Below are positions 8,209 to 16,983 of a stretch of DNA of 64,000 nucleotides, piece after piece; the stretch's first letter is position 1, and every line of letters starts with the position of its first letter. The DNA comes from Streptosporangium pseudovulgare. Its GTDB lineage: Bacteria; Actinomycetota; Actinomycetes; Streptosporangiales; Streptosporangiaceae. The notes beneath the pieces are model-generated. The model made no database searches. It saw only the letters and a list, made by a program, of their open reading frames with translations, and was not told where the DNA came from. The position numbers and the translations under genes are program-made. The stretch lies in the NCBI RefSeq assembly GCF_014648055.1, contig NZ_BMQJ01000004.1, forward strand, positions 124,001-188,000, read 5' to 3'.

Positions 8209-8708
8209 ACCGTCACCCCCTCGCGACGTGCCCCGCGCCTGCTCCCGTACGGCGGGCGTGACCCTGGTGGCGAGTCCCGCACGTACGACGGGTCCTGCGG
8301 GTACGGCCCCCGTCCGTACGGTGCGACGGCGGTCGCCGTCGGCCGCGCATGCCGTCCCTGGCTCGCGGGGAGTCCTGTGGACGCCCTGCTCGCCGGAGAT
8401 CCAGCGACCGGTCTGCCTGCCGGAGAAGCCGTGGATGGGTGGAACAGCCTCGGGTAGCGGGCCGTGGTGGGCTTCGCCGTACCGGGGAAGGGACGGTCGC
8501 ACAGACCGAGCCGTCGCCGGACGGCCATCCGGGCGCATACCTGGACGGACGTGGGCTGTTCCCACAGGTGGCCGGGCCGGTGCGGCAGGCCGGCGGCGTC
8601 GTGGGCGTACGGCGGATGCCCGCACCATCGGCACCCAAGCGGGGTGGGTGGCTGCTCGGCGTGCCAACGGACCCGGATGATCCGTACGGCTCCATTAGGG
8701 TTGGACAC
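8205..8708 (-). CDS. Small Cys/His protein, WhiJ-type locus partner (unknown function)
   Basis: The 167-residue product has an N-terminal block CRWCGHPPYAHDAAG, then HRPGHLWEQP and VQVCARM, giving a C-x2-C plus His/Cys arrangement that could bind zinc. The rest is Pro/Arg-rich and probably unstructured. I do not recognise a named family. GTG 8708 is chosen since GGAG lies nine bases upstream and the in-frame GTG at 8717 overlaps it. Its stop overlaps the ATPase start by four bases, so the pair forms one unit. Confidence 0.62.
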   Translation of the reverse strand: MSNPNGAVRIIRVRWHAEQPPTPLGCRWCGHPPYAHDAAGLPHRPGHLWEQPTSVQVCARMAVRRRLGLCDRPFPGTAKPTTARYPRLFHPSTASPAGRPVAGSPASRASTGLPASQGRHARPTATAVAPYGRGPYPQDPSYVRDSPPGSRPPYGSRRGARREGVTV

Positions 8709-8814
8709 GGGTCGCACCTCCAGTGTGCGATCAAGGCCCTGCCAGGCGACTTGGCCTCGCTTGGTGGGGCCGTTCTCTTTGGACTATGAGGGTTCCGGGG
8801 CTTGCCTGGGATCT

Positions 8815-8835
8815 TTTTCCACAGGCTGTGGATAA
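8815..8835. promoter_or_regulatory. Inverted pair of DnaA boxes
   Basis: TTTTCCACA on the plus strand (8815-8823) faces a perfect DnaA box TTATCCACA on the minus strand (8835-8827), separated by three bases. They lie upstream of the CxxC/ATPase pair. Only two boxes are present, so this is not an origin; DnaA control of the downstream pair is possible. Confidence 0.45.
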
Positions 8836-8847
8836 ATTCGCGGGCCG

Positions 8848-9267
8848 TCAGACGGGACCTTGGGGCGGCTTCGGCTCCCGCATTGGCGCCGCCACCCGCT
8901 CGCCGGCCTGAGCTCGCGGCAGGTCGGCCCGTTCCTCGGGCTGGGCCTGCCTCGGGTCGGCCCGCTCCCCGAACCGGACTCGCCGCAGCTCCGCGCAGCG
9001 AGCGGTGACCAGGCGGGCGACCTCCTCAACCCCGGACACCGGCCGCGAGGCATAGGCGGGCCGCCCGTGCTGCTCGTCCCACCCGGCCTGCCACCAGAAC
9101 CGGTCGCCGTTGCACCACACCACCAGGCCGTCCCACACCGACACGAGCACCAGCCCGTAACCGTCATGGACATCGGCCACGACACCCAGTCCTTCAAGCG
9201 CCCGCCGTAACCGCTCGGCGGTGCCGTGCGGCTCTTCCGAACGTGAGGACGAGGTGCCGTCCGACAT
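8848..9267 (-). CDS. Hypothetical small acidic/Arg-rich protein
   Basis: The 139-residue product has a structured N-terminal ~85 residues (GVVADVHDGYGLVLVSVWDG, then VVWCNGDRFWWQ) and a charged tail with ER/ADPRQAQPEE repeats. It resembles short actinomycete proteins encoded next to XRE regulators but I cannot assign a family. ATG 9267 is preceded by GGGGGCG. It is divergent from the XRE regulator at 9442, across 174 bases. Confidence 0.6.
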   Translation of the reverse strand: MSDGTSSSRSEEPHGTAERLRRALEGLGVVADVHDGYGLVLVSVWDGLVVWCNGDRFWWQAGWDEQHGRPAYASRPVSGVEEVARLVTARCAELRRVRFGERADPRQAQPEERADLPRAQAGERVAAPMREPKPPQGPV

Positions 9268-9365
9268 GTCGCCCCCAGGTGAGACTTGGTAACTCGACGT
9301 AATTCTCTTCCAAGAAAACCGCAGGTGGCTGACGATGGAAGGAGCCTCGAAGGGGCCTGTGAACA

Positions 9366-9384
9366 GGGGCCTCCGGGAGGCCCC
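9366..9384 (+). other. 8-bp stem hairpin in the XRE regulator leader
   Basis: GGGGCCTC and GAGGCCCC flank a three-base loop, 57 bases ahead of the XRE start. It could be a leader structure or an operator. Confidence 0.35.
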
Positions 9385-9441
9385 GTACGCCCACGGAGGG
9401 GCCACGATCCGGCCTACAAGCGATGAACGAGGGGAGCCGGC

Positions 9442-10797
9442 ATGGTGATGGACGGCCTGACGCTCGAAGAGCTGATCAGACAAGCACGGCAGGCCAGGGA
9501 CCTCACCCAGGCCGGCCTCGCCGACCGGCTCGCCAGAGTGTCAGGGCAGTCCACGATCACCCGCAACGAGGTCTCCCGCTGGGAACGCGGACGACGGCTG
9601 CCCATGGCCTGGTTGCCGTGGTTGAGCATCGTCCTCGATGTTCCGCTGGCCGTACTCGACCAGGCGGCCGTCCTGTCACGCGCCAGGAGACTGGGTGTCA
9701 CCGTCCCCGACACGAATGATGACCACCTGTCGCTCTTCGGCGACGGCTGGACGAGGGAGAGCAACGAGGCTATGGCAGAAGAACTGACCGTGGAAGATGA
9801 GGCCATATCGGAGGACAACGCCCTGCGGATCGCCCACGAATGGCTCATCGTAGAGCCGCCCCAGCTCCACGAGATCCGGGCGGGTCGCCGTGTCGGCCAT
9901 GAGCTGGTCGACCGGATTGAGGCTCGTATCGATCGGTTGCGGCATCTGGACGACTACGTCAGCGGCCCGGACCTGCACACCCTCATCTCCCAGGAACTAC
10001 GTGCGACCGCCACGGTTCTCCGGCAGGCCGCCTACAAGGAGGATGTGGGTCGTCGCCTGCTGAGCGCGGTGGGGGAGCTCTGCCAGCTCGCGGGATGGGT
10101 CATATCGGACGCCGGGCAGTATGGCCGTGGCCGCGCGTACTACGTCAAGGGCATCCAGGCCGCCCACGCCGCGGGGAACGAACCGGTGGCCGCCAACCTT
10201 CTGTCCTCGCTGAGTTACCAGATGGCCAGCGTCGGAGATCCGAGAAAGGCCACCGTCATGGCCCGAACGGCGGTGAAGGGCGCAGAGCGGTCGAGCACGC
10301 CACTTACCCGCGCGCTGCTGCTGGAGCGGGTGGCCTGGGCGCACGCGAAGGCGGGGGAGTCCACGTCCGCTGAACGGGCACTCGGCGAGGTGGACGAGGC
10401 GTTCGGGCAGCATCGGGAAGGCGACGAGGACCCCAAATGGGTCTACTGGCTGGACCGGACCGAGGTCGATGTGATGGCCGGCCGGTGCTTCACCGAACTC
10501 GCCCGCCCGCTCAAGGCCGAGCCGCTGCTCAGCCAGGCCATCGACGCCTACGACACCACCCGGGTGCGGGAGGTTTCCCTCTACCTGAGCTGGCTCGCCG
10601 ACGCCTACGCCCAGGCCCGCGAGATCGAGCAGGCGACGGAGGCCGCCTCGACGTCCCTGAGGCTGTCGCTCACCATCAACTCGGCCCGCGTCACCGACCG
10701 CATCGAGGTCGTACGCTCCCGGCTACGTCCTTTCGCCGCGAGCGCCGCTGTTCAGCGTTTCGAGGACTTCTATCGGTCGACGGTGGCCACGAGCTGA
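9442..10797 (+). CDS. XRE-family regulator with TPR-like C-terminal domain
   Basis: Residues 8-60 form an XRE helix-turn-helix (LIRQARQARDLTQAGLADRL then TRNEVSRWERGRRLP). The remaining 380 residues are helical, with repeated A/L-rich TPR-like units (GRAYYVKGIQAAHAAGN, ARPLKAEPLLSQAIDAYD). This fits actinomycete regulators sensing peptides or partner proteins. The ATG follows GAGGGGAG. It is the last gene before the defence island, whose first stop codon is 45 bases further on, on the other strand. Confidence 0.8.
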   Translation: MVMDGLTLEELIRQARQARDLTQAGLADRLARVSGQSTITRNEVSRWERGRRLPMAWLPWLSIVLDVPLAVLDQAAVLSRARRLGVTVPDTNDDHLSLFGDGWTRESNEAMAEELTVEDEAISEDNALRIAHEWLIVEPPQLHEIRAGRRVGHELVDRIEARIDRLRHLDDYVSGPDLHTLISQELRATATVLRQAAYKEDVGRRLLSAVGELCQLAGWVISDAGQYGRGRAYYVKGIQAAHAAGNEPVAANLLSSLSYQMASVGDPRKATVMARTAVKGAERSSTPLTRALLLERVAWAHAKAGESTSAERALGEVDEAFGQHREGDEDPKWVYWLDRTEVDVMAGRCFTELARPLKAEPLLSQAIDAYDTTRVREVSLYLSWLADAYAQAREIEQATEAASTSLRLSLTINSARVTDRIEVVRSRLRPFAASAAVQRFEDFYRSTVATS

Positions 10798-10842
10798 GTG
10801 AACTTCGGACATCAGAATCTAGAGGTGATGCTCGCGGTATCC

Positions 10843-12057
10843 CTATTGGATCTGATCAGCGTCACGCAGGTACTCGTACACCGCTCCGGCGATGGCCTTG
10901 GACAGTCCGACCGGTACAGCGTTGCCGATCTGGCGTGCGATCTCCACCTTCGACCCGCACCACAGGAAATCCATGGGAAAGCCCTGTAACAGAGCGGCCT
11001 CAAGATGAGTGATGGGCCTGTGCGCGGTGGGGTGGAGGTAACGCCCCTTCTCTGGCTTGTAGAACTCCGTCCTGATCGTCACCGATGGCCGATCCTTATA
11101 CATACGCCCCATGACATCGCCGGAACCGGTGCGGTGGTTGATCCAGTTCTTGGTCGAAAGGTGCGGTGGAAGGTCGTGACGGTTGCCCCCTGCTGGGATC
11201 GCCGCGTAGCGGAGGAGGGAATGCTCGGTCGGGATGCGACCGATGTGCAGTTCAGAGGTACGAAACGGGCCTGGCACCCAGCGGCCGAGGCGGTCGAAAC
11301 CCGGTTTGTCGGGAAGATGAGTGGTCTTCGTTTCGTGTGGCGTGAGATCGAAGACGGTGCGAGCCGGCATCCAGCCGGGAAGTGCCGGCCTCTCATCGAA
11401 GAGGGGCAGATCGTCGGCTCCCTTGCCTTTCCCCGGCTTCTGATGGGTAGCAGCCGGGTGCTGGAGGGGTTCGCGCTTCGGGTGGCGCTCGATCAGATCA
11501 CGGCGCGTGACCAGGGCGATGGCTCGTCTGCGGGCCTGAGGCACGCCGTAGTCGGCGGCGTTGAGGATCTTGTACTCGAGGACGTAGTCGTCCAGGTCAC
11601 CTCCGGGCTCTGTGGCCTCCTTGAGGAGGGTGAACTCCACGGACCTGACGAACCGGTCGACGTTCTCGATCACGAAGATCTTGGGCCGGAGGGCCTTCAC
11701 GACTCTTACATACTCACGCCAGAGCCTGTTGCGCGGGTCTTTGGGGTCCTCCTTGCCGAGGCCGGAGAATCCCTGGCAGGGAGGCCCTCCCAAGATCACA
11801 TCGACGGGTTCGTCGATCGTGCCGGGATCCCAGTCCTTGATGTCGCCCGGATGGATGTGGGAGATGCCGCCCGCCTCATCGGCGAAATTCGCCGCATACG
11901 TCGAGGCAGCCGCAAAGTCGAGTTCCACGGCTCCCACCGTTCGAAACGGTGAGGGGCCGTCGGGTTCAAGGGTGAACTCGTGAAACCCCTGTGTGAAACC
12001 ACCACACCCTGCGAAAAGGTCGACAACATTGATGGGGCTGGTGGTACGGGGGATCAT
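10843..12057 (-). CDS. DNA (cytosine-5) methyltransferase, catalytically complete
   Basis: Motifs in order: DLFAGCGG (13-20, SAM binding), GGPPCQGFS (Cys94 nucleophile), VIENV (Glu131), VPQARRRA, and C-terminal RQIGNAVP. The region between VPQARRRA and the last motif would be the target recognition domain. The length of 404 residues is normal for a C5 enzyme. It transfers methyl groups to cytosine in duplex DNA and so should mark host DNA for the island. It is the last gene of the leftward operon, 60 bases after a related but cysteine-less gene. Confidence 0.95.
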   Translation of the reverse strand: MIPRTTSPINVVDLFAGCGGFTQGFHEFTLEPDGPSPFRTVGAVELDFAAASTYAANFADEAGGISHIHPGDIKDWDPGTIDEPVDVILGGPPCQGFSGLGKEDPKDPRNRLWREYVRVVKALRPKIFVIENVDRFVRSVEFTLLKEATEPGGDLDDYVLEYKILNAADYGVPQARRRAIALVTRRDLIERHPKREPLQHPAATHQKPGKGKGADDLPLFDERPALPGWMPARTVFDLTPHETKTTHLPDKPGFDRLGRWVPGPFRTSELHIGRIPTEHSLLRYAAIPAGGNRHDLPPHLSTKNWINHRTGSGDVMGRMYKDRPSVTIRTEFYKPEKGRYLHPTAHRPITHLEAALLQGFPMDFLWCGSKVEIARQIGNAVPVGLSKAIAGAVYEYLRDADQIQ

Positions 12058-12117
12058 GGGCGTTACCCTATCGAGGTCGACCCGGTGTGGTTAAGGGGTC
12101 ATACCGACACGGACGGA

Positions 12118-13089
12118 TCACTCCTGAAGGGCCGTCCAGATCTGGCGCCCCACCGCGGTGGCGATCGCAGGGGGGAACATCTGCGCAACCTGCCTGTATC
12201 GTGCCGTCTTGCGGCCTGTGACGAGCCAATCGGCGGGTAGACCTTGCAGGATGGCCACCTGCTCAACGGTGAGCCTCGGCAGGCCGTGCCGGCCTAGATC
12301 GGCGTTGAGGACGAACTCGGGACCCGGCACCTCATCGGCCAAGCCACTGCCGTCCACTCCCAGCTCCAGCCATGATCGCTTCGTTCTCGTTGGGCCGAGG
12401 TCGGCTCCGCCGTGCTTCTTGGAGCCTCCCACGATCGTAGGGGCCACCCTATTGGCCGACACCGCCCATGCCTCGGCTCCGGTCCAGCCGTTCCTACCCA
12501 TCGACTCCCGGAGAACCTCGCCCACAGTGGGTGCGCTGTCCTGAGGGCGGGGCCATTCGAAGCGTGCGAAATCCGTGGGCGGCATCGCAATGATGATGCT
12601 GCTGCGACGGGTCTGGGGAACTCCGAAATGTTGGGCGTCCAAAACCTTCCAAGCGAGTTCATAGCCGAGGTGTCGCAGCTCTTCCTTGATGAAGGATCGG
12701 ACTTCCTCGAAGCCGGGACTCGTCAGCAGGCTTGGCGTGGTTTCAAGCAGGATCGCCCTGGGGCGGACGTCCATGGCGAGAAAGACCGCGGTTCTGAGGA
12801 GGTCACGGTCGTCGGCCGTGCCTTGCTGCTTGCCCGCTATGGAGAAGGGCGCCGATGGCACGCCTCCGGAGAGAAGGTCCACGTCGGAGACGCCATCATG
12901 TTCGGTGCCGACGAAGTCCTTGAGGTCGGTCTGCAGGACCCTCCAGTCCGGTCGGTTCACCCGCAGGGTGGCGCAGGCGTGAGAGTCGTTATCGACCAGC
13001 AGAACGGGGTCGAACCCCGCCTGCTCCAATCCGAGCGCCTGGCCGCCGGCCCCCGCGCATACCTCCAGACTGGTGAGACGCTGGCTCAC
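12118..13089 (-). CDS. C5-methyltransferase homologue lacking the catalytic cysteine
   Basis: The SAM-binding start EVCAGAGGQALGLEQAGF and the VPQTRRSS motif place it in the C5-methyltransferase family. The catalytic motif, usually PCQ or PCPPFS, reads GGVPSAPFS: Ser79 (codon TCG) replaces the nucleophile. The ENV motif reads ETT (116-118) and the last motif, usually QVGNAFPP, reads QVAQMFPP. Three motifs are lost while the fold is kept, so it is probably a non-catalytic partner, comparable in principle to DNMT3L, rather than an enzyme. The GTG start overlaps the upstream stop (GTGA). An alternative is a decaying copy, but the frame is intact. Confidence 0.88.
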   Translation of the reverse strand: MSQRLTSLEVCAGAGGQALGLEQAGFDPVLLVDNDSHACATLRVNRPDWRVLQTDLKDFVGTEHDGVSDVDLLSGGVPSAPFSIAGKQQGTADDRDLLRTAVFLAMDVRPRAILLETTPSLLTSPGFEEVRSFIKEELRHLGYELAWKVLDAQHFGVPQTRRSSIIIAMPPTDFARFEWPRPQDSAPTVGEVLRESMGRNGWTGAEAWAVSANRVAPTIVGGSKKHGGADLGPTRTKRSWLELGVDGSGLADEVPGPEFVLNADLGRHGLPRLTVEQVAILQGLPADWLVTGRKTARYRQVAQMFPPAIATAVGRQIWTALQE

Positions 13090-13937
13090 TCGATGGTCTC
13101 TTGCTGTTCCGGCCGACCACGTACCGGTGCTTCGGCGAACAGCCGCTCGAAGAGCGGGACCAGCGCCTCAACGGCGTGTTCGGGGACGCGTCCGTCCGTC
13201 GGACCGTCGGGTAACGAGTCGTACGGCACCAACACGTTTCCCAGATCCTCGATCCAGTCCCGATAAGAGTCGGCGTCCTGAACGGCATCGGGTGCGAGCG
13301 CCTCGTAGGCGAGGGTGCTGCCCGCCGTGTTCACCGCTTGAGCCAGCGCGTTGACCTCGCGCCCGGTTCGCACTGCACCGGTCGACAGCAGGCGGAGGAT
13401 CGCCTGAGCCGTGGGCCGGTGCAGGATCACCTCAAGGCGTAGCACCGTGTTGAGGACATCCTGGTTACCGCAGGCGACCACGACCGGTCCGTAGTCGGGA
13501 CCGTTGCGGAACAGCTCCGCGGCCCACCACAGTCGAGAGAACGTCTGGGAGTAGAAAGGTCCGGAGAAGCGTGCTCGATTGACGGCCGGGGTCGGCGGTC
13601 GCCCTGGATGCCGCCAGAACACATAGTCGGGCGCCAGCCGTAGGGCCAGGTGGTTCCAGATCCGAGAGTCGGCGGCCTCACGGCGGGTCAAGCGCAAGGT
13701 CGCGTGGAGAAGCGGGGCCAGCCAGGCGTCCGCTGCCGTTCGGGACTCGGGCTCGAAGCGTTTCATGGCCTCATCGAGAAGCTGTCGCACCGGCTCGGCC
13801 TCCCAGGGTCCCGGCTGAGACGCCCGATCGACGGCGGCCATAGGTAGAGGTTCCCGCTGCTCCAGCACCGCGGATGTGAGGAACTTGACCGCTGCATCAT
13901 CCGGGAGATGACCGATCCGAGCGAGGATGTCGCTCAC
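13086..13937 (-). CDS. DUF6339-type protein
   Basis: Conserved-looking blocks are PLLHATLRLTRREAADSRIW, LRLAPDYVFWRHP and SRLWWAAELF, which match what I remember of the actinomycete DUF6339 family; this is by eye. No catalytic motif is visible. The protein is mostly helical, 283 residues. Four-base overlaps with both neighbours show fixed stoichiometry with the methyltransferase pair and the preceding unknown protein. Its role in the defence island is unknown. Confidence 0.72.
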   Translation of the reverse strand: MSDILARIGHLPDDAAVKFLTSAVLEQREPLPMAAVDRASQPGPWEAEPVRQLLDEAMKRFEPESRTAADAWLAPLLHATLRLTRREAADSRIWNHLALRLAPDYVFWRHPGRPPTPAVNRARFSGPFYSQTFSRLWWAAELFRNGPDYGPVVVACGNQDVLNTVLRLEVILHRPTAQAILRLLSTGAVRTGREVNALAQAVNTAGSTLAYEALAPDAVQDADSYRDWIEDLGNVLVPYDSLPDGPTDGRVPEHAVEALVPLFERLFAEAPVRGRPEQQETIE

Positions 13938-14890
13938 TCCTCCTCCTGTCCGGTACGGCGTAGCGTGCGCATGAAGTTGCCGAGGTTCCTCGGCCTACGG
14001 GCCTGTTTCCCGGCAGCGTGCAGGATGCGAGTCTGTAGGTCAGCGCCGTCTCCGGTTCGGTGCCGGCTCACCACTTCGGCCAACGCGTCGTCGGGGGAGT
14101 GTGTGGGGAAGAGATCCGGAAGCATTCGCCGAAGCACCGACTCACGCCATCCGCCGGGCCACTCAGGAGTGTCACCGTCTTCCTGGTACGTCGCTGCATT
14201 GAACAGCACCGTCCACACATCCGTAGCGATCTGGGCGGCGAGCGCGTCTCGTGCCGGTCGGTCGATGGCTCGTCCGCTTGCGAGGAGAGCCTTCAAGCCC
14301 TCGAATCCGCTGTTCAGGTAGAGAACGGGCTCCTGACCGACCGCTTCGACCGTCCACGGGTCGTTCTTGAAGGGGTGCAGCTGTGGATGGTCCTCATCAC
14401 CGAAGTCGACCCAGCGGGTCCGGATCTCTTCACGCCGTGTGGGCGTGCGGGACTGGAGATCTACGGTCCAGGAGGCTTCGGTGGTGGCGATCACGCGGCC
14501 CGGCACGTCCCCGACTGTGGCGATCAGCTGCCCGAGCAACTCGGCCCGTTCGAGGTGGTGATCACGTTGAAGCTCGACCTCACCCGACCATTCACCGGGC
14601 CCCTCCCAGCGAAGGCGGGTGGCCGTACGCGTGTTGGTGCGGCGTTCCGACAGTGTGGCCAGGCACTCCATGCCCGTCCATGGTCCTTGCTGCAACTCCT
14701 GCTCAGGAGCCCTCACCCGCACCGATAACCGAGCACTCCGCCATTCGTCGCGCTCGATCCGATGCAGCGCCACGACCCTCTGTGCGGTGGAGATCATTTC
14801 GTACGGCAGGGCGATGTCATCCAGCCTGGCCTCACGAACCTCCAGTGAAAGGTCGCCGACGACGGTCTGGTAGGGAAGGAGTCGCTTCAT
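13934..14890 (-). CDS. Unknown beta-rich protein of the GHKL/methyltransferase operon
   Basis: The 318-residue product starts MKRLLPYQTVVGDLSLEV. The first half has many alternating hydrophobic strands (ARLSVRVRAPEQEL, GEWSGEVELQ, RVIATTEASWTVDLQ), the second half is helical and ends RRTGQEEE. I recognise no family. ATG 14890 is chosen because it overlaps the upstream stop (ATGA); a longer reading would run antisense into the HTH-GHKL gene. Coupled on both sides, it is likely a stable subunit of the same complex. Confidence 0.7.
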   Translation of the reverse strand: MKRLLPYQTVVGDLSLEVREARLDDIALPYEMISTAQRVVALHRIERDEWRSARLSVRVRAPEQELQQGPWTGMECLATLSERRTNTRTATRLRWEGPGEWSGEVELQRDHHLERAELLGQLIATVGDVPGRVIATTEASWTVDLQSRTPTRREEIRTRWVDFGDEDHPQLHPFKNDPWTVEAVGQEPVLYLNSGFEGLKALLASGRAIDRPARDALAAQIATDVWTVLFNAATYQEDGDTPEWPGGWRESVLRRMLPDLFPTHSPDDALAEVVSRHRTGDGADLQTRILHAAGKQARRPRNLGNFMRTLRRTGQEEE

Positions 14891-16983
14891 TGCACGCTCT
14901 CCTTCACACGGACGAGGTCCACTTCGACCCCGGCCATGCGCGCGGTCACCGGATGGCTCGTCACGTCGCTGATCCCGCTGAACACGGCGCTTCGAGCGCC
15001 GGCCGCACAGCGTAGGTTGCCCTCGTCGGTCACTTCGCAGTGCGACACGGCACTGAGCTGCGCCCACCGAACTTCGGGCCGCGCTCCTGAGCGCGCGGCG
15101 AAACGCAACAGCGGCCGGAGGAACCATGGGTCATCGCGCTCAGGCAGCTTGATCTCGACCCTGACGTCCCATGCCCCGTCTTGAGTGATGGATCCCGTGG
15201 CGCTCTTGACCGTGGGATAACCCGGACTTCGCGGTGATGGCGGAGGGTCGAGCCGCAGCAGCTCGCGAAGTACGGGCGGGGTCTCGTCCTCCTTGACATG
15301 CTCGACGGGGCGGACGGCCTCACGCACTTGGTCGAGCATCGCCCTGCGGAACTCCTTGAGACGCGCAACGGCGCCACGGGCATAGCTCGATGTGAGGTCT
15401 TCGGTCTGTTTCCAGTCGTTGTGCTCAGGAGGTTCGGCGGCGCGTAGGAACGCCTCGGCCAGGTCGGCGTCCATACCGGAGGACCCGGTCGCCTTACCTG
15501 CGAGCAGCACGGCTTGGAACCGTATGGCGCCCAACGGCACGTCATTGACGGCACGCTCCAGCACGGCCATGCGAGTGCTGCGCATGCAGATCAACCGATT
15601 CGGCTTCTCATCGTCGTCCTCTGTCGGGGTGATCAGCAAGACCGCCGGGTGCGTGACGGGCTCAGCCCTCTCGACGTCCTTGAGAGGTGGCACGGTCAGA
15701 GGTAAGCGCAACGCGAGAACGTCTTCCGCGGTACTGATCTCTGAGACGGTCTCCTCGTTGAGGAACGCCCGTACGGCTCGGGCACGGGCTGGTTCGTAAC
15801 GGTGCGGGTCGACGCGCTCCTCGGTGACCACGACCTGGCCGTCCCGAAGCGCCTCTACCGAGGCCTCCAACATGGGGATCGAGTCCCGGCCGGTCACCAT
15901 CGAAGCCCAGAACCCGGTCGCCAGCCCGCGGACCAGAGCCTGATGCATCTCCTCCAGATTCGTGGCCTCGCCCGAGGGGTCGTAAGCACCGACGATCAGA
16001 AAGCTGGTGCCGGGGTCACTGCTCCCCCGAGTGAGGTAGAGCTCCTCGACGGTACGTTCGCCGGCCCACCAGGAACGGGCCGCCCCTTCACGTGAGAGGT
16101 CGCCTTCTCCGAGCCAGGCCGGGCCCGCGTACTGGGCGCCGCCGACCTCGCGCCAAGGGAGGTCCAGGCGACCGATGAGGCGGCGTTCACAGCGGCCTTC
16201 GTGCGGTTTCGAAAGCGTGCTGTTCATGATGACCATGCCGAACTGACTGGTGGCCCAGAGGGTCGCCTTGCCCAGACCGTAAGAGCCACCCGCCAAGCCC
16301 TTTTTGTGACTGTCGAGTTGGCGGCGCACCACGGCGGCGAACCGGCCGTTGTCATACTCGGGGCCGGTCAACCCGCTCGCGTTGTAGTCATCGATCCGCA
16401 GCAGTAACAGGCTGCCCCGCTCGTGGAACTCCCGCAGTCCATTGGCCAGGACCTTACCGACCTTCTGGCCGGTGTCCGCCGCGGCTTTGAAATGCGGTAC
16501 GAGGTCGTCCCAGCGCAGCGCCTCCTGGAGCCGGCGCAGCCGTTCGCCGGTGACCTCGTGAAGGATGAACCGTACACGGACCGGCCGGTTCGCATCGTGA
16601 CGTTCGTCGAGGCTGTTCTGAGTGGCCTCTCTGGCCAGGACCGTAAGGTTGGAGTCGAATGCGAAGGCGGCGGCGTTACCCAACTCTCGGCCCCCGTCCG
16701 GATGCGCAGGACGGTGATACCAGTTGATCAAGCCTCTGGAGTCGGGTGCTTCGTCTCGGGTGGCGGATGAACCTGTCGCCAGACCGAGGACCGCCTCGAT
16801 GACCTGGATCTTGTCGTTGCGGGGTATCGCTCTACCTGTGATCCATGCCGAGACCGCGGCCCTGGTGACGTCGAGTGCGATGGCGAGCTCGGATTGGGTC
16901 ATCCCCTTGCGTCGTAACTGCCGGCCAAGCCACGGCCCGAAAGCCTCAGGCTCATATGGTGCGCTGCTGTCATCCTCTGACAT
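14887..16983 (-). CDS. HTH-GHKL ATPase fusion, first gene of the leftward defence operon
   Basis: Residues about 20-65 form an XRE helix-turn-helix (GMTQSELAIALDVTRAAVS). Next comes a GHKL ATPase: EATQNSLDE (N box), LLLLRIDDYNASG (G1, DDxN form) and GGSYGLGKATLW (G2 lid). The C-terminal 400 residues are unassigned. GHKL ATPases of MutL/MORC type are known beside restriction-modification genes (Iyer and colleagues, 2008). The fused HTH suggests it also controls its own promoter, where a 24-base inverted repeat lies (17013-17036). ATG 16983 has GGAAGG about eight bases upstream; an ATG at 17013 is possible and would abut the operator. Confidence 0.86.
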   Translation of the reverse strand: MSEDDSSAPYEPEAFGPWLGRQLRRKGMTQSELAIALDVTRAAVSAWITGRAIPRNDKIQVIEAVLGLATGSSATRDEAPDSRGLINWYHRPAHPDGGRELGNAAAFAFDSNLTVLAREATQNSLDERHDANRPVRVRFILHEVTGERLRRLQEALRWDDLVPHFKAAADTGQKVGKVLANGLREFHERGSLLLLRIDDYNASGLTGPEYDNGRFAAVVRRQLDSHKKGLAGGSYGLGKATLWATSQFGMVIMNSTLSKPHEGRCERRLIGRLDLPWREVGGAQYAGPAWLGEGDLSREGAARSWWAGERTVEELYLTRGSSDPGTSFLIVGAYDPSGEATNLEEMHQALVRGLATGFWASMVTGRDSIPMLEASVEALRDGQVVVTEERVDPHRYEPARARAVRAFLNEETVSEISTAEDVLALRLPLTVPPLKDVERAEPVTHPAVLLITPTEDDDEKPNRLICMRSTRMAVLERAVNDVPLGAIRFQAVLLAGKATGSSGMDADLAEAFLRAAEPPEHNDWKQTEDLTSSYARGAVARLKEFRRAMLDQVREAVRPVEHVKEDETPPVLRELLRLDPPPSPRSPGYPTVKSATGSITQDGAWDVRVEIKLPERDDPWFLRPLLRFAARSGARPEVRWAQLSAVSHCEVTDEGNLRCAAGARSAVFSGISDVTSHPVTARMAGVEVDLVRVKESVQ

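Noticed and set aside
8815-8835. DnaA boxes as a replication origin
   Set aside because: Only two boxes, no A/T-rich unwinding region, no dnaA/dnaN/parAB genes.
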